Source: Branchiostoma floridae (taxonomy: Eukaryota > Chordata > Leptocardii > Amphioxiformes > Branchiostomatidae). From it: DNA of 29,399 nt. The DNA is taken from contig NC_049981.1 in NCBI RefSeq assembly GCF_000003815.2, positions 33,756,849 through 33,786,247 on the forward strand. The letters are read 5' to 3'. This document shows, piece after piece, positions 27,681 through 29,399 of the stretch. Both the position numbers and the translations under genes were made by a program. Every line of letters starts with the position of its first letter. Within the stretch, counting starts at the first letter, position 1. Under the pieces are notes generated by a model that did not search any database, had not been told where the DNA came from, and saw only the letters and a list, made by a program, of their open reading frames with translations.

Positions 27681-28129
27681 ATATCTAGTAGGGCTGGGTA
27701 TCGGTATGGTGTACCGGTACAAAACCGGTTTTTCTTATTGGACCGGTCCAGAAAAACCGGACCTGAAAAGATTAGGTGGACCGAATGTTGGACCTATTAG
27801 AAAATTAACAGATTATTTTATCAGGCATTCACACGTTTTGGCGCTTGCAGGTTGAAGAAAATAATAAGAGTGAAGTAGAGTAGAGTTTGTAGTAATTTCT
27901 ACCAAGCTTTACAGCCAATCGCACAGGTGCAGTTAGCGTTGTAGGATTTTAAAACGCCAGTGTAAGTCTAATACTCCACCAAACAGATTTCTTTGTAGTG
28001 AAATGGACCATTGGTATTTGTCATACTGAATCAGGTCCAGGTTCAGGTCCTGACCTGGACCTGATCCTTTGGACCTGAACCGGACCTGGACCTGAATGTT
28101 CTGTACCGGTACCCAGCCCTAATGTCTAG
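27681..28129. mobile_element. 433-bp hAT element, ends TAGGGCTGGGTA
   Basis: The body 27689-28121 starts TAGGGCTGGGTATCGGTA and ends TACCGGTACCCAGCCCTA. Flanks ATATCTAG and ATGTCTAG differ at one of eight bases, fitting an 8-bp hAT duplication. Inside, ACCGGT and GGACCTG words repeat in both directions near the two ends, giving long potential stems. It has no transposase frame. Confidence 0.85.
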
Positions 28130-28201
28130 CATATAAGTTAGCAATGTCCACACGTCACTTTGTTTGTACCAGTTCCGTCTGGTTGAGATTTGTCAGGTCC
28201 A

Positions 28202-28259
28202 GGTTGTTTTTGGTGACCTGTGGGTTTTTGGGTTGTTTTTGGTGACCTGTGGGTTCCCA
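28202..28259. repeat. 29-bp tandem duplication
   Basis: GGTTGTTTTTGGTGACCTGT starts at 28202 and again at 28231. The two copies are nearly identical. Confidence 0.85.
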
Positions 28260-28267
28260 ATAATTAG

Positions 28268-28346
28268 TAGCCTGGTTTCCAACCCAAGTTATTATCAGAG
28301 GGGAGGGAAGAGACTGGGTAGCTTTGATAGGGTTGGATACCAGGCT
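28268..28346. mobile_element. Foldback MITE of the TAGCCTGG type
   Basis: TAGCCTGGTTTCCAACCC on the left and GGGTTGGATACCAGGCT on the right are inverted. No target duplication is visible because a run of nine or ten G follows. Confidence 0.68.
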
Positions 28347-28901
28347 GGGGGGGGGGGTGATTTCAGACATCTCTAGCCTGGTCCCAGGCTTTCCCAAGGG
28401 CTCTAGAAAGGTGATAGCTAGAAACATGAGAAAGGTGATTTAGGAAGTAGGCTACATGGCAACCATAGTGTACAGGTGTTACCAGAGGTTTGATTATGAC
28501 TGCAATGCCCTGGGTCATAGTGTTCAGGGAGCTACTTGTACATGTATGTGATGTTATGTTTATTTGCCAATGTGAGATTACTGGGAATAACCTCATGCAG
28601 TGTTAAGTCTGGCAGTGCAAGATGTCTGTCTACCTGGTTTAGACTTAGAGCATTTCAGACTAATCAGAGGGGGTGCTGACACTGCTGGGAATGACCTGAC
28701 CCTTCCATTAATTACCTGCCCTCCCCCAGCCCTGCTAACGAGACAGGAGGATGTCAGACTCGCACCCTTGAACTTGTGCAGCAGAAATCTGTCAGGTTCT
28801 GGTCCCTAAAAACTCTGATACAACCCAGATCCAGACTGGTCAGGGGAACAGGACTATGCATGTACATGTACACTATATCTCAGACCATATCTTTATCATG
28901 G
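28347..28901. other. Unique sequence, no gene seen
   Basis: Contains TAGCCTGGTCCCAGGCT at about 28375-28391, a very short palindrome with the same end motif. Otherwise no feature is supported. Confidence 0.5.
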
Positions 28902-29106
28902 TACTGTAAATACATTTAAGTTTGCGGGGATTTAATTTTGCGGTAGCAAAAAAAGGACCTTTCGCAGTGGATTTAAGTTCTCGGTAACACCATAGACTGC
29001 AGTCTAATACCATAATAGAAAGATGTTTGCGGTAGTTTTAAATTCACGGTGAAGTGGTCACCGCGAAAGCCGCGAACATTAATCCACCATTTCTGCATCT
29101 ACAGTA
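28902..29106 (+). mobile_element. TA-flanked MITE, copy 3 (201 bp)
   Basis: The body 28904-29104 starts CTGTAAATACATTTAAGTTT and ends TTTCTGCATCTACAG. It is in the same orientation as the copy at 3794-4005 and shares the CGCGGTAGTTTTAAG-like interior. It is seven bases shorter through small deletions, one in the poly-A tract. Confidence 0.87.
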
Positions 29107-29187
29107 GTTCTAGCTGACAGTGTTCTCCAACTAGGCACTAGGAGTAGGACAATGTAATGTTTACAGATTTGTGCTGTCAAAGTATTG

Positions 29188-29399
29188 GGATGGATGGATG
29201 GATGGATGGATTGATGGATGGATGGATGGATGGATGGATGGAAGGATGGATGGATGGATGGATGGATGGATGGATGGATGGATGGAATGGATGGATGGAT
29301 GGAGGAATGGATGGATGGTTGGATTGATTGGATGGTGGATGTTTTGGATGGATGGAAGGATTGGAGAATGGATGGAAGGATGGATGGAATGGATGGATG
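29188..29399. repeat. GGAT microsatellite
   Basis: (GGAT)n with GGAA, GGTT and TGGATTGAT interruptions towards the right. It runs off the window. Confidence 0.96.

Overview
The window looks like intergenic or intronic DNA of a marine invertebrate. My best guess is a lancelet (Branchiostoma). That is an inference from style: about 43-44% GC by eye, many short palindromic DNA transposons, CR1-like retrotransposon ends, frequent TACATGTA motifs and a 100-N scaffold gap. No single marker proves it. There is no operon and no RNA gene that I can support, and no complete protein-coding gene. Most open frames here are frames left open by tandem repeats (39-, 87-, 92- and 100-bp units) or chance frames.

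Layout. 1-0.5 kb: 46-bp minisatellite. 1.5-2.4 kb: a Mutator-type MITE, a candidate minus-strand last exon with poly(A) signals, a poor-quality contig end and the gap. 2.9-5.2 kb: a Tigger-like MITE, a decayed non-LTR retrotransposon 3' end with a hairpin, two 208-bp TA-flanked MITEs in opposite orientation, and a 4.3-4.6 kb minisatellite. 5.2-7.7 kb: LINE tails and a hAT MITE. 7.9-8.7 kb: 39-bp minisatellite. 9.8-11.9 kb: MITE and SINE remnants, foldbacks and a pyrimidine-rich repeat. 12.7-14.3 kb: a 92-bp minisatellite ending in a foldback MITE, then a CpG-rich patch and a CpG-rich foldback. 15.3-17.3 kb: MITE remnants and a LINE fragment split by a piggyBac-type MITE. 19.9-20.5 kb: GTGA microsatellite. 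21.9-22.5 kb: a SINE split by a hAT MITE. 23.1-24.7 kb: inverted-repeat elements and a GT microsatellite. 25.2-26.8 kb: 78-, 87- and 56-bp tandem repeats. 27.4-29.4 kb: two more MITE types, a large hAT element, another 200-bp MITE and a GGAT microsatellite.

The most informative pattern is one retrotransposon lineage seen at four places (3.4, 10.2, 17.0 and 26.5 kb). Its coding region ends inside the 5' arm of a 3'-terminal hairpin, which is followed by a tail unit carrying GATACA repeats. That tail is attached to a tRNA-like SINE at 10.2 kb and has been multiplied into eleven 56-bp units at 26.2-26.8 kb. Two nested insertions can be read exactly because a second copy of the host element elsewhere in the window shows the uninterrupted sequence. 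The elements are relics and do not form a working gene system.
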